From assembly GCF_001908275.1 (NCBI RefSeq), contig NZ_CP018620.1, forward strand, positions 1,736,001 to 1,800,000: a stretch of DNA of 64,000 nucleotides, given 5' to 3'. The position numbers and the translations under genes are program-made. The DNA is from Paenibacillus xylanexedens. GTDB lineage: Bacteria > Bacillota > Bacilli > Paenibacillales > Paenibacillaceae. The first letter of the stretch is position 1. Every line of letters begins with the position of its first letter. Shown here one piece after another: positions 36,074 to 46,082 of this stretch. Under the pieces are notes generated by a model. The model did not search any database. It saw only the letters and a program-made list of their open reading frames with translations, and had not been told where the DNA came from.

Positions 36074-36922
36074 ATGTACAGTTATAAATTGTTGGACAAA
36101 ATAAGCATGGAGACACTTCACGAGGCTTTTGTGGATGCGTTCTCCGACTACCAGGTTAAAATGGATTTGCCTTTTTGGAAGTTTCAACAAATGCTCCAAC
36201 GACGGGGTTATCACCCCGAAATATCTATGGGAGCCTTTAAGGATGAGAGAATGGTCGGATTTGTTATCAATGGACTTCGAAGCTGGAATGGAAAGCCAAC
36301 TGCATACGACCTTGGGACAGGTGTTGTAAAAGATTGCAGACGGCAGGGCATTACAAGCGATCTGCTCTTGAATATTCAAAAGCTGTTAAAAGAAAAAAAT
36401 GTAGAGCACTATTTGCTGGAAGTCATCCAATCCAACGAATCTGCAGTTCAACTGTACAGTAAACAAAACTTCAAAATTCAAAGGGAATTTTCATGTTTCC
36501 AGTTGCAAAAAGATCAATTCATACCGCAAACGACCTCCACGGTGGAATGTGTGGAGAGAATCGATTTGGAGCAGTTTAAGGAATTTTGGGATGTGGAGCC
36601 CTCCTGGCAAAATTCAATTGATTCCATCTACGCTGTACCGGAGGCTTTTATCTATGTGGTAGCACGTCAGGATCACAGCATTGTTGGTTATGGCATTATA
36701 GATCAAAAAACAGGTGATATTCCACAGCTTGCAGTGAACCAAAATTACCGGGGCAAAGGTATTGCAAGCAGCATCCTGACAGAGATGGTCCAACGCACAG
36801 AATCGCCTAGAATCAGTGTCCTCAATGTGGAGTCTCATCTGAAACCGATTCAAGATTTCCTCCTGGTCAAATCAGGTTTTGCATATCATGTGGGCCAGTA
36901 CGAAATGCTCTTGAAATTATAA
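36074..36922 (+). CDS. GNAT N-acetyltransferase, two GNAT modules
   Basis: A 282-residue acetyltransferase. The N-terminal module has the acetyl-CoA loop near GVVKDCRRQGITSDLL (about 84-99); the second has QNYRGKGIASSIL (about 222-234), the usual R/Q-x-x-G-x-G/A motif. AAAGGAGAG precedes the ATG. It sits between the phosphorylase and the two-component pair but has its own upstream palindrome and no clear metabolic link. Substrate unknown. Confidence 0.85.
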   Translation: MYSYKLLDKISMETLHEAFVDAFSDYQVKMDLPFWKFQQMLQRRGYHPEISMGAFKDERMVGFVINGLRSWNGKPTAYDLGTGVVKDCRRQGITSDLLLNIQKLLKEKNVEHYLLEVIQSNESAVQLYSKQNFKIQREFSCFQLQKDQFIPQTTSTVECVERIDLEQFKEFWDVEPSWQNSIDSIYAVPEAFIYVVARQDHSIVGYGIIDQKTGDIPQLAVNQNYRGKGIASSILTEMVQRTESPRISVLNVESHLKPIQDFLLVKSGFAYHVGQYEMLLKL

Positions 36923-37121
36923 CGTGATCGTCGTTTCGACGTAGGATCAGATCGGGTTCATACGAAAATATGTGGGGTGTTAGCGTCTGTCTTGTTGGAC
37001 CAGTTGAACGGGAGGTTGAATAAAGGCTTCCCGGAAATCCTGGATTGCAGTATCCAACCCATCCTGTACTCGTTATAATAATGTTGATATATGACATGGT
37101 TAGAGGAGACAACGATAAGAC

Positions 37122-38924
37122 ATGAGCCGCAAGACATACTGTAAGCGTATTCAGTTTCTGGATGATTGGAGTCTCAAAACCAAGTTGTACATATTGTTCA
37201 TTTTTTGTGTGCTGGTCCCGGTCCTGGTCACAAATACCGTGTTTTACCAAAGTATCAAAGGTAACATTGAAGAGAAGGAGCATAGCCGATTCAATGAAAT
37301 GCAGCAAAGGATCAAGTTCAACCTGCGGAACAGTATAGACAATAGCTTGTATGTGTCCAATTTTCTCTATACCGATGGAACGCTGAACCGGTTCATGGAG
37401 TTCAAGTATCGCGATCAGGAAGACTATTACTCTGCCTACTATGATATGCTTAGCAACAACAATCTGGTCAGGTACTATTACAGCTACCAGCAGGTGAATC
37501 AAATTACGTTTTATGTTGGCAATGATACCTTCGTCAATGGAGGAAACTTCATTAAGCTGGATGATGAGGTGAAGAAAAGTGATTGGTATCAAGCACTGAT
37601 GAACACGAGCGACCATATCATGATCTATTCGTATTTTGACAAACAACAGGCGGAGATGTCGCAAAGTCAGGGAGGACGCAAAGTAAGCATTATTCGTAAG
37701 CTGGATTACTTTGGGGAGCAGCAGGTTGAAAAGGTGTTAAAGGTTGATCTGGACTACGCTTTTATCAACAAATCGCTTAAAAATGAGGGAGCAAATGGGA
37801 AGGTGTATGTCGTTTCAGATGGCAGGGTCATTTTCTCGAACGATTCAAAAATGAATCAGACGCGCAAGCCATTTAATCTGATTGCAAACAGTCCAATTGA
37901 CCCTGTTCAATCCATGCAATCGATTCCCGTCGTATCCGAGGATTGGCAGATTGTCGTCAGCACGGAGAAATTGGACGTTCTGTCGGAGATTGTTAATTCA
38001 AAGCTTAATTTGACTCTACTAATCATTCTTAATCTGTTGGTGCCGACACTGCTAATCTGGTTGATATCCAGATCACTGGTCATCAGAGTTGATCGGATAG
38101 CGAAGCACCTGGATCAAGTGAAGCAGGAGAAATTTGAAGTGATATCGGGACCTGTGGGCAAGGACGAGATCGGCAGCCTGACCCATAGTTATAACATGAT
38201 GGTCATCAAGATTAAGAACCTGATTGAGATTGTGTTTAGGGGTCAGGTGGAGCGGCAAGCCCTTGAACTTTCCAAAAAGCAGGCGGAGCTGAAAGCCCTT
38301 CAGAGTCAGGTGAATCCCCATTTCATGTTCAACACGCTTGAAACGATCCGTATGCGGAGCTTGATCAAGGACGAGCTTGAAACCTCCGATGTCATTCATA
38401 AACTGGCACTGCTGTTACGTCAGACGATCAATTGGGGCGACGATCTGATTACAATTGCAGAGGAAATCAATTTTGTGGAGAGTTATCTGAGTATCCAGCA
38501 GTATCGCTTTGGCGAAAAGCTGCAATTCGCAATCCGGATCACAGACGAATCCATAGCTGCCATGATGATACCAAAGCTCACCGTCCTCACCTTTGTGGAG
38601 AATGCTTGTATCCATGGCATTGAGGGGACGTCGAATAATGGGGTCGTGGAGGTATTATTCGAAATTCGAAGTAAGGATCTGTACATTTCCATTCGAGATA
38701 CCGGAGTCGGTATGGATCAGGACAAGCTGGCCTCGCTCCGCAAAATGATGCAAGACCCGAGTATGGATCGGATGAGCGAGCTTAGCAGCATTGGTATGAT
38801 GAATGCATATATTCGGCTGCGGATGTATTTTGATGATTTTGTTCAGGTGCACATATTCAGTGAAAAGGGGAAGGGAACAACGATTGGCATTCAAATTCCT
38901 CTTATGCAGGCATCTCAAGAATAA
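37122..38924 (+). CDS. YesM-type sensor histidine kinase
   Basis: A 600-residue membrane kinase with an N-terminal helix (about 22-44), a 240-residue extracytoplasmic sensor domain, a second helix (about 297-318), HAMP (about 320-372) and a LytS/YesM-type core with QSQVNPHFMFNTLETIRM. The ATP-binding part has ENACIHGIEG and DTGVGM. An AGAGGAGAC site lies 11 bases before the ATG. TATAAT near 37075 may be its promoter. In Firmicutes such kinases sense oligosaccharides, often with the matching binding protein, and control the adjacent importer. Regulator gene follows after 11 bases. Confidence 0.9.
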   Translation: MSRKTYCKRIQFLDDWSLKTKLYILFIFCVLVPVLVTNTVFYQSIKGNIEEKEHSRFNEMQQRIKFNLRNSIDNSLYVSNFLYTDGTLNRFMEFKYRDQEDYYSAYYDMLSNNNLVRYYYSYQQVNQITFYVGNDTFVNGGNFIKLDDEVKKSDWYQALMNTSDHIMIYSYFDKQQAEMSQSQGGRKVSIIRKLDYFGEQQVEKVLKVDLDYAFINKSLKNEGANGKVYVVSDGRVIFSNDSKMNQTRKPFNLIANSPIDPVQSMQSIPVVSEDWQIVVSTEKLDVLSEIVNSKLNLTLLIILNLLVPTLLIWLISRSLVIRVDRIAKHLDQVKQEKFEVISGPVGKDEIGSLTHSYNMMVIKIKNLIEIVFRGQVERQALELSKKQAELKALQSQVNPHFMFNTLETIRMRSLIKDELETSDVIHKLALLLRQTINWGDDLITIAEEINFVESYLSIQQYRFGEKLQFAIRITDESIAAMMIPKLTVLTFVENACIHGIEGTSNNGVVEVLFEIRSKDLYISIRDTGVGMDQDKLASLRKMMQDPSMDRMSELSSIGMMNAYIRLRMYFDDFVQVHIFSEKGKGTTIGIQIPLMQASQE

Positions 38925-38935
38925 GGAGCGAGGAT

Positions 38936-40510
38936 ATGATCAACGTGCTGATTGTGGACGATGAGCCATTTATTCGCCAAGGACTTCTATTGTTAATTGA
39001 TTGGGAGTCTTACGGATTTCAGATTTGCGGTCAGGCTTCCAATGGCATGCAGGCATTGGAGTGCATTCGCGCTATGCAGCCCGATCTGGTGATTTCCGAC
39101 ATTAAGATGCCGGAAATGGACGGATTGCAGCTTGCCCAAACCTTGTACGAGCAATATAGCGGTGACATCAAGCTGATTCTTCTAAGTGGATTCTATGAGT
39201 TCGGATATGCCAAGCAGGCAATTAAATACCAGGTAGATGACTATATTCTCAAGCCTATTGTGAAGACCGAACTGGTTCAGGTGCTTGAGGAGTTCAGGGT
39301 CGCATTTAATGCGCGGACGGAAGAGAAGCGATATCAGCAAAAAAAAGATCGGATTATTATGGCTCAGCATATGCAGTCAATTTTGCTTGGGGTGGCTGAG
39401 GAGGATGCTGTTACGAGTCTGCAGCCCCACTATCAAGATGCCGGCATACTGCGTTGCATCCTGATTGAGGCGGAAGCTGGTCCAGAACAGGGAACGGATT
39501 GGTGTGCTCGGGTTGAGGCATGGGTGGGCAAGCCCTTTCCGGGACAAATTTTGAAGCCATTCACAGGTGATAAAAATGCGGTTCTGCTCATTGTTACGGA
39601 CCTGATGGTGAGCCGTGAGGCAGTGACCTTGGAGCAATATTTGACCCGGTTACATGCCGATCTGAGCCATGGTCAAGAGGCGGCTATTGCTTGTTATGTC
39701 GGGAAGGAAGTACATGAGTTGGAGGCGCTGCACGAGTCTTATCAATCCTGCGGCATAATGAAAAGCTTACGTTTCTTCACCACTTGCAGGCCCATTTATT
39801 ACTTCGAACTTATGGATACGACTTTATTTGTTAATCGGCCGGGACAGTTCGAAAAACAATTGTTTGATGGGCTAGTTAAGTCTATTGAGGAACAGCAGAC
39901 GGATGAGTTATACAGTCATGCAACGGCGATTTTTCAATTTTTTCTGGATGAGCGAATCGAGCCTGGTATTGTCCGCATCCACTTGCATTATTTGGCATAC
40001 ACATTGCTGGATCTCGTGAATAACGATACGGTTACTCCAGATTCCACGCTGATGGAATCGACTTTTCTGAAGGTGAACTACGCGATGTTATCCATGGAGG
40101 AAAACATTGAACATTTATGCGAATTTTCGCTCATGTGCGCAGAGAAACTGAAGGAGCAGCTAAAGTCGAATGCAATGGGCGTATTAGCCAAAATTGAGGC
40201 TTTCATTCACGAGCATTACAGAGAAAATATCAGCCTGAAATTGCTCGGGGAGCAGTTTTACATGAATAGTGCATATCTGGGTCAGATTTTCAAAAAGCAT
40301 TTCTCAATCAGCTTCAGTGATTATTTGAATCAATTGCGTATTGAGGAAGCCGCCCGGCTGTTGCGCAGAACAGATCAAAGAGTATACGAAATCGCAACAA
40401 TGGTGGGATATCGGGATTCCGATTATTTTATTAGCCGGTTCGAGAAACTCATGGGGGAGACTCCTGCACAATATCGTAAAAGTGCCCATGCTGCGTACTC
40501 TCTTGATTAA
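38936..40510 (+). CDS. YesN-type response regulator, receiver plus AraC domain
   Basis: A 524-residue regulator: receiver (LIVDDEPFIRQG, phospho-Asp in VISDIKMPEMDG, Lys in ILKPI), a long variable linker, and C-terminal AraC-type double helix-turn-helix (LLGEQFYMNSAYLGQIFK and YEIATMVGYRDSDYF). It is expected to activate the following importer/GH43 operon upon phosphorylation by the YesM-type kinase. Confidence 0.9.
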   Translation: MINVLIVDDEPFIRQGLLLLIDWESYGFQICGQASNGMQALECIRAMQPDLVISDIKMPEMDGLQLAQTLYEQYSGDIKLILLSGFYEFGYAKQAIKYQVDDYILKPIVKTELVQVLEEFRVAFNARTEEKRYQQKKDRIIMAQHMQSILLGVAEEDAVTSLQPHYQDAGILRCILIEAEAGPEQGTDWCARVEAWVGKPFPGQILKPFTGDKNAVLLIVTDLMVSREAVTLEQYLTRLHADLSHGQEAAIACYVGKEVHELEALHESYQSCGIMKSLRFFTTCRPIYYFELMDTTLFVNRPGQFEKQLFDGLVKSIEEQQTDELYSHATAIFQFFLDERIEPGIVRIHLHYLAYTLLDLVNNDTVTPDSTLMESTFLKVNYAMLSMEENIEHLCEFSLMCAEKLKEQLKSNAMGVLAKIEAFIHEHYRENISLKLLGEQFYMNSAYLGQIFKKHFSISFSDYLNQLRIEEAARLLRRTDQRVYEIATMVGYRDSDYFISRFEKLMGETPAQYRKSAHAAYSLD

Positions 40511-40511
40511 C

Positions 40512-40550
40512 ATCCTGCACTCCTTGACGGAGCGGCGGGATATTTTTTTT
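40512..40550 (+). terminator. Terminator after the YesN-type gene
   Basis: ATCCTGC and CTCC on the left pair with GGAG and GCGGGAT-like sequence on the right across a short interruption, followed by eight T (40543-40550). It separates the regulator unit from the importer operon. Confidence 0.7.
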
Positions 40551-40634
40551 CGCAGATGCTGGAATTAGTGGGATTCCATCTATAGTTTATCCCGTTGAGA
40601 GGGGCATGGAAGCATGATAATTTTAAGTCAGCCT

Positions 40635-40652
40635 TTGGAAAGCGCTTTCCAA
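40635..40652. promoter_or_regulatory. Perfect 18-bp cre-like palindrome
   Basis: TTGGAAAGCGCTTTCCAA is a perfect palindrome that contains the CcpA/LacI-family core AAGCGCTT. It lies 37 bases before the solute-binding protein start codon, a position for a roadblock in the leader. Confidence 0.65.
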
Positions 40653-40688
40653 AAAGCTTCTGTCAATATAATCGATGGAGGGGTCATG

Positions 40689-42359
40689 ATGAAAAAGGAT
40701 GTCAGAAAAAGAATCAAGTATAGTGCTCTGCTCGCTTTAATACTGGTCATCGCACTCACTGGATGTACACCGGGATCGTCCTCGAAAGGGGAAAAGACAG
40801 CAGATGGAAGGGAATTGAAACAATTTTCCGCATTTTTTGCCGTACCGGGAAAAATTGCGCCTGACGATAATCGGGTGTTAAAGGCTATTGAGGAGAAAAC
40901 AGGCGTCAGAGTAACGATGGACTGGCTTACGGGCCAAACAGCCAAAGAGCGGATTGGTGTACTCATTGCAGGCGGCGAATATCCCGATTTTATCGATGGG
41001 AGTGATGGTACTCAGCAACTGGTAGCAGCAGGGGCGTTAGTACCACTTGAGGATTACATCGATAAATATCCCAACATCAAAAATTACCTGGGCGAAGACT
41101 GGAAGAAGATGAAAAATACGACGGATGGACATATCTACTTCATTCCTCAATTCGGCAATATACAAGAGAAATCGATGAAAGTATCCCATGACGGAGAAGC
41201 ATTCTGGATTCAGAAGGCCGTACTGGAGTGGGATAATTATCCGACAATCAAAACGCTTGACCAATACTTTGACTTGATTGAACGGTATAAAACAGCTCAC
41301 CCGACCGTTGATGGTCAGCCAACAATTGGATTTGAAATTATCTCCTATGACTGGCGTTATTTCGCACTGGAGAACCCTCCGCTCTTCATGGCCGGTTATC
41401 CTAACGAAGGCGCAGCCATCGTTGATAAAGAAACGCTGACGGCTAAAAACTACAATACCATTCCTGAAGCGAAAGCATATTTCAAGAAGATCAATGAGGT
41501 ATATCATCAAGGCCTGGTCGATAACGAAACCTTTACAGCAAACTATGATCAATATATCTCCAAAATTTCAACCGGACGTGTGCTGGGCATGGTGGACCAA
41601 GGATGGCAGTTCCTTGACGCCGAGGCATCACTCGTGAAACAAAAATTGTATGACAAAACCTATGTACCGTTGTCCATTACACTCTCCGAGGATGTTAAAG
41701 GGCGCTATCAGAACAATCCAATCCTTAACGTAAATGGCGGCTTGGCCATTACAAAGAGCTGCGAGGATATCGAGGGAGCACTTCAATATATTAATGATTT
41801 GTTGGACCCTGAGATGGAAGTATTGAGAACCTGGGGACAGGAAGGCGTGGATTATCAAGTCGATGACAAAGGCGTGTTCTCCAGAAATGAGGAGCAACGT
41901 GCGAATTCCAAAGATCCTGACTGGGTGCTGGCGAACACGGGAAGCCCGTTGGTCTATTTCCCGCATCATGAGGGCATGACCGCTGACGGGAAGAATGCAC
42001 TTGACCCTAAGGAGCAGCCGGAGGAGTACCTTGCCACATTGAATGACATCGACAAAAAAGTGCTGAAGGCCTACGGATTCACGAAATTTACCGACTTCCT
42101 TGAGCCTGCGGAGGAAAATGAACCGTGGTTCCCAATCTATACCTATAATTTCGAACCAAATAAACCGGAGACCATCGCCAGACAGAAGATGGACGATGTA
42201 AAACGCAAATGGCTGCCAAAAGTGATTATGACTTCACCAGCCGAATTTGATAAAGCCTGGGAAGAGTATCAAGCCACACTCAAGGAAAGTGCAGATATTA
42301 AAGCGTATGAAGATGCGCTGACGGAAGAAGTCCGCAGACGTATGGAACTGTGGGGGTAA
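40689..42359 (+). CDS. Sugar-importer solute-binding lipoprotein
   Basis: A 556-residue family-1 extracellular binding lipoprotein of the LplA/YtcQ type. It has a lipoprotein signal with lipobox ALTGC near 20 and long oligosaccharide-binding lobes. ATG 40689 is taken over the adjacent ATG 40686 because the GGAGGGG site is better spaced (5 bases). It captures an oligosaccharide, probably from rhamnogalacturonan or arabinogalactan side chains given its neighbours, and passes it to the two permeases. Confidence 0.9.
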   Translation: MKKDVRKRIKYSALLALILVIALTGCTPGSSSKGEKTADGRELKQFSAFFAVPGKIAPDDNRVLKAIEEKTGVRVTMDWLTGQTAKERIGVLIAGGEYPDFIDGSDGTQQLVAAGALVPLEDYIDKYPNIKNYLGEDWKKMKNTTDGHIYFIPQFGNIQEKSMKVSHDGEAFWIQKAVLEWDNYPTIKTLDQYFDLIERYKTAHPTVDGQPTIGFEIISYDWRYFALENPPLFMAGYPNEGAAIVDKETLTAKNYNTIPEAKAYFKKINEVYHQGLVDNETFTANYDQYISKISTGRVLGMVDQGWQFLDAEASLVKQKLYDKTYVPLSITLSEDVKGRYQNNPILNVNGGLAITKSCEDIEGALQYINDLLDPEMEVLRTWGQEGVDYQVDDKGVFSRNEEQRANSKDPDWVLANTGSPLVYFPHHEGMTADGKNALDPKEQPEEYLATLNDIDKKVLKAYGFTKFTDFLEPAEENEPWFPIYTYNFEPNKPETIARQKMDDVKRKWLPKVIMTSPAEFDKAWEEYQATLKESADIKAYEDALTEEVRRRMELWG

Positions 42360-42377
42360 AGTCCTGTCACACAGAAT

Positions 42378-42399
42378 GGCTATGGGGAACCCCGTAGCC
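42378..42399 (+). terminator. Intercistronic hairpin, probable partial terminator
   Basis: GGCTATGGGG pairs with CCCCGTAGCC (one G-T pair) around AA, followed by TTTCTT. It is placed between binding-protein and permease genes, where such hairpins keep the binding protein more abundant. Confidence 0.6.
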
Positions 42400-42495
42400 T
42401 TTCTTACACGCTAGATTTGGAGATTGGATAGGAATGGAATCGATTCACCCAGACTGGGTGATATAGATAAACTCGTAAGCAAGGAGAGAAAAAAC

Positions 42496-43470
42496 ATGGC
42501 CAAAAAGGAGTTGCAGCCTTCGTTAAAAACCAGCCATATCCCAGCGGGAACAAGCTGGATCGGGTACAACCTGTCCAGAATGAAAAGTCAGCGACAATTA
42601 ATGTGGATGTCATTTCCGTTTATTGCGTTTATCGCTATTTTTGCGTATGGACCATTATGGGGCTGGTTGATGGCGTTTCAGAATTATAGACCGGGCATTG
42701 GTTTTATGGAGCAGGATTGGGTGGGGCTGGATCATTTTCGAACGTTATTCACGGACCCTACATTTTTACGTGTCATTCGCAATACGCTGGCGATGAGCCT
42801 GATCAGTCTGTTTCTGGGATTTGTCGGCTCAATTGGTCTGGCTCTCTTATTAAATGAATTGCGGATGATATTGTTCAAACGTGTGGTACAGACGGTTTCC
42901 TACCTTCCTCATTTCCTGTCGTGGATCATCGTAACAGGTATTGTTGCGAATGTATTATCAACGGAAACAGGAATAGTGAATGTGCTGTTGACGAAATTGG
43001 GCCTGATTGATGCACCGATCAATTTTTTTGCCGAACCCAAATACTTCTGGGGGATTGTAGGTCTGTCCAGCATGTGGAAGGAAATCGGATGGGGCACGAT
43101 TATTTATCTGGCGGCCATGGCGTCGATTAATCCAAGCCTGTACGAGGCAGCTTCCATCGACGGAGCCGGACGGTTTCGTAAAATGTTCAATGTCACACTT
43201 CCAAGCATCAAACCAACGATTATTATCCTGCTTATCATCAACGTTGGTAACGTACTGAACGCAGGTTTTGAGATTCAATACTTGCTGGGGAACGGACTTG
43301 TGCAGGATGTATCCGAGACAATCGACATTTTTGTTTTGAAATACGGGATTAATCTCGGCAACTACTCACTTGCTACCGCAGCAGGCATTTTCAAAAGTGT
43401 GGTCAGTCTGGTGCTCATATTTATCGCCAACGGGATTGCCAAGTCTCTTGGTGAAGAGCGATTGATATGA
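42496..43470 (+). CDS. Sugar ABC importer permease, LplB/YteP type
   Basis: A 324-residue permease with six predicted helices and the EAA loop (LYEAASIDGAGRFRKMFNVT) that docks the ATPase. ATG 42496 is chosen for AAGGAGAG 7 bases upstream; the open frame from 42424 has no good site. No ATPase gene is in the operon, the usual state for importers served by a shared MsmX-type ATPase. Confidence 0.92.
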   Translation: MAKKELQPSLKTSHIPAGTSWIGYNLSRMKSQRQLMWMSFPFIAFIAIFAYGPLWGWLMAFQNYRPGIGFMEQDWVGLDHFRTLFTDPTFLRVIRNTLAMSLISLFLGFVGSIGLALLLNELRMILFKRVVQTVSYLPHFLSWIIVTGIVANVLSTETGIVNVLLTKLGLIDAPINFFAEPKYFWGIVGLSSMWKEIGWGTIIYLAAMASINPSLYEAASIDGAGRFRKMFNVTLPSIKPTIIILLIINVGNVLNAGFEIQYLLGNGLVQDVSETIDIFVLKYGINLGNYSLATAAGIFKSVVSLVLIFIANGIAKSLGEERLI

Positions 43471-43485
43471 TAAGGGGGCAGAGCT

Positions 43486-44385
43486 GTGAAGCGATTTAGT
43501 AGAAAACGAAGCTTGGGAGATTCTATTTTTTCCATCACCAATGGCATATTTATGTTGCTTGTCATGGTGGTTACGTTATATCCTTTTTTAAACACTATTG
43601 CCGTATCTTTCAATAACGGGCTGGATACGATCCGCGGGGGGATCTATCTCTGGCCGAGGGAATGGACGCTGCAAAATTACGTCTCCGTATTCCAGAATCC
43701 GAATCTGACACAAGCCGCATTTATTTCGGTTGCCAGAACTGTGGTAGGAACGGTTGTACAGCTGTTCTGTACAGCCATGCTGGCCTATGTGCTGAGCCGC
43801 AAGGAGTATATGTTTAACAAATTGGTCACGACACTGTTCGTCATGACGATGTATTTCAGCGGCGGCTTAATTCCGGGATACATGCTGATCAAACAAGTGG
43901 GGCTGCTGAACAGCTTCTGGGTATACATTATTCCCGGCTTGATCGGAGTGTTTAACATGATCGTCATTCGTACCTACATTCAGGGACTGTCGGAGGGATT
44001 GATTGAATCCGCGAAGATGGATGGAGCCGGAGATTTTCGGATTTTCATGCGTATCGTGCTTCCCTTATCCAAGCCGGTTCTGGCTACGGTTGCACTGTTT
44101 ATTGCTGTAGGTCAGTGGAACTCCTGGTTTGACTCCATGTTGTACACGGCGGGAAATCGTAATTTGACCACCTTGCAGTATGAACTCATGAAATTGTTAT
44201 CCTCTGCGACCTCACAGGGGGGAACCGTCAACGTGGATTCATTCAAAAATGTAACCAACATGGTGACGCCTGTGTCCATTCGGGCAGCAATCACGGTTGT
44301 GACGGCAATGCCGATTGTTTTACTGTATCCGTTCTTGCAAAAATACTTTGTGACTGGACTAACCATTGGAGGGGTAAAAGAATGA
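43486..44385 (+). CDS. Sugar ABC importer permease, LplC/YtcP type
   Basis: A 299-residue second permease with six helices and an EAA loop (LIESAKMDGAGDFRIFMRIV). GTG start with AAGGGGG upstream. Its stop overlaps the GH43 start by four bases (ATGA), so the enzyme is translated with the importer. Confidence 0.92.
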   Translation: MKRFSRKRSLGDSIFSITNGIFMLLVMVVTLYPFLNTIAVSFNNGLDTIRGGIYLWPREWTLQNYVSVFQNPNLTQAAFISVARTVVGTVVQLFCTAMLAYVLSRKEYMFNKLVTTLFVMTMYFSGGLIPGYMLIKQVGLLNSFWVYIIPGLIGVFNMIVIRTYIQGLSEGLIESAKMDGAGDFRIFMRIVLPLSKPVLATVALFIAVGQWNSWFDSMLYTAGNRNLTTLQYELMKLLSSATSQGGTVNVDSFKNVTNMVTPVSIRAAITVVTAMPIVLLYPFLQKYFVTGLTIGGVKE

Positions 44386-45959
44386 AAAATGCAAATCAAA
44401 GCGAACAATGCACGTTTAACAATCCGATTATGCCCGGGTTTTATCCAGATCCGTCCGTATGCCGGGTGGGTGAAGATTTTTATCTGGTGACATCAACATT
44501 TGCTTATTTTCCTGGCGTTCCTATCTTTCAGAGCCGTGATCTAGTGAATTGGAAACAGATTGGCAATGTGCTGGACCGTCCTTCGCAATTAAATCTTCAG
44601 GGAGCAGGCCATTCACAGGGGATATTCGCTCCAACGCTTCGGTATCATGAAGGCACCTTCTATATGATTACAACCAATGTATCACATGGCGGCAATTTTG
44701 TTGTAACCGCTACCGACCCGGCTGGGCCATGGTCAGATCCTTATTTTATTGAAGGCGCAGAAGGCATAGACCCTACGATTTTCTTTGATGACGGCAAAGC
44801 GTATTACCTTGGTACACGTCCTTGTTCTGAGGGAGTTCGTTATAATGGCAATTGGGAAGTTTGGTTGAGAGAGCTTGATCTGACGAATATGAAGCTGGTG
44901 GGAGACAGTTACGTTCTGTGGCGTGGGGCGATGGTGGATGTCATCTGGCCGGAAGGCCCGCATCTGTATAAGATCGATGAATATTACTATTTATTGATTG
45001 CAGAGGGAGGCACAGGGCCAAACCATGCGGTGACCATTGCTCGTAGCAAAAGTTTGACCGAAGGATACGTCGGGAATCCGAATAATCCAATCATTACACA
45101 TCGCCATTTGGGTAAACGTTACCCTGTTGTTAATGTAGGACATGCCGACTTGGTGCAGGCTGAGAACGGTCAATGGTTCATGGTCATGTTGGCTTCGCGT
45201 CCATATGGAGGGAGCTTTAGTAATCTGGGGCGGGAGACGTTCCTTGCTTCTGTCGTTTGGGAGGACGGATGGCCTGTTGTCAATGAGGGCCGCGGAATCC
45301 TGGAGGAGCAGGGCACGTTGGATTTGAAGCCTGTTCCGGTAGAGCCGCAACTGCGTTTTGACCATTTTGACAGTGATAAACTGGGCTTGCAATGGATGTT
45401 TCTGCGCAATCCTCAGGAAGATCTCTATTCATTAACCGAACGCAAAGGATACTTGCGGCTGAAGCTGAAACCGCAAACATTGAAGGAAAAAGAAAACTCC
45501 AGCTTTGTTTGTCTGCGTCAAAGGCATATGGATTATGTCGCAGCTACAGCGATGGAATTTGTGCCCGGGAATGCAAACGAAACTGCTGGTCTTGTCGTCA
45601 TTCAGAACGATCTGTATCACATACGGATTGAGCGTGCTCTGACCGAGAACCAGCAAGTGCTGCGTGTGGTGACCGTTATAGATGGTCAGGATACCCACAT
45701 TGCGCAAGTCGCGCTGGATGATGAAGTATCACGAGTGTATATCAAACTGGCCGCGACAGGTCAGCAACTAAGCTTCTACTACAGCACGGATGGAAGTCAG
45801 TATCATCTGGTGGCGGAACAGGTGGATACAAGCAGCTTGAGCACTGAAGTAGCTGGCGGCTTTGTTGGCTGCTGTATCGGAATGTTTAGCAGCAGCAACG
45901 GTACTTCATCTGATCAGGTGGCTGACTTTGACTGGTTTGAATATGGTTCATATAAATAA
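44382..45959 (+). CDS. GH43 beta-xylosidase / alpha-L-arabinofuranosidase
   Basis: A 525-residue GH43 enzyme: five-bladed propeller (about 10-310) then a concanavalin-like C-terminal sandwich (about 325-525). The catalytic trio is readable: base Asp in GFYPDPS, pKa-modulating Asp in GIDPTIF and acid Glu in WPEGPHLYK. No signal peptide, so it trims imported oligosaccharides. Family members act on xylosides or arabinosides; pectic context makes arabinose or galactan side chains plausible. Last gene of the importer operon. Confidence 0.88.
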   Translation: MKNANQSEQCTFNNPIMPGFYPDPSVCRVGEDFYLVTSTFAYFPGVPIFQSRDLVNWKQIGNVLDRPSQLNLQGAGHSQGIFAPTLRYHEGTFYMITTNVSHGGNFVVTATDPAGPWSDPYFIEGAEGIDPTIFFDDGKAYYLGTRPCSEGVRYNGNWEVWLRELDLTNMKLVGDSYVLWRGAMVDVIWPEGPHLYKIDEYYYLLIAEGGTGPNHAVTIARSKSLTEGYVGNPNNPIITHRHLGKRYPVVNVGHADLVQAENGQWFMVMLASRPYGGSFSNLGRETFLASVVWEDGWPVVNEGRGILEEQGTLDLKPVPVEPQLRFDHFDSDKLGLQWMFLRNPQEDLYSLTERKGYLRLKLKPQTLKEKENSSFVCLRQRHMDYVAATAMEFVPGNANETAGLVVIQNDLYHIRIERALTENQQVLRVVTVIDGQDTHIAQVALDDEVSRVYIKLAATGQQLSFYYSTDGSQYHLVAEQVDTSSLSTEVAGGFVGCCIGMFSSSNGTSSDQVADFDWFEYGSYK

Positions 45960-45985
45960 TATTTAGATGACAGAATAACAGTAAG

Positions 45986-46028
45986 AAAGCTCAATCCAGT
46001 GGCGGTATTCCAGGGATTGAGCTTTTTT
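45986..46028 (+). terminator. Terminator of the importer operon
   Basis: AAAGCTCAATCC (45986-45997) and GGATTGAGCTTT (46014-46025), then a T run. Confidence 0.85.
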
Positions 46029-46082
46029 TCGTTTTTTTTTGCTAAAGGGAAAACTGCGGGAGAGTAGGGGACGCGTTACAGC

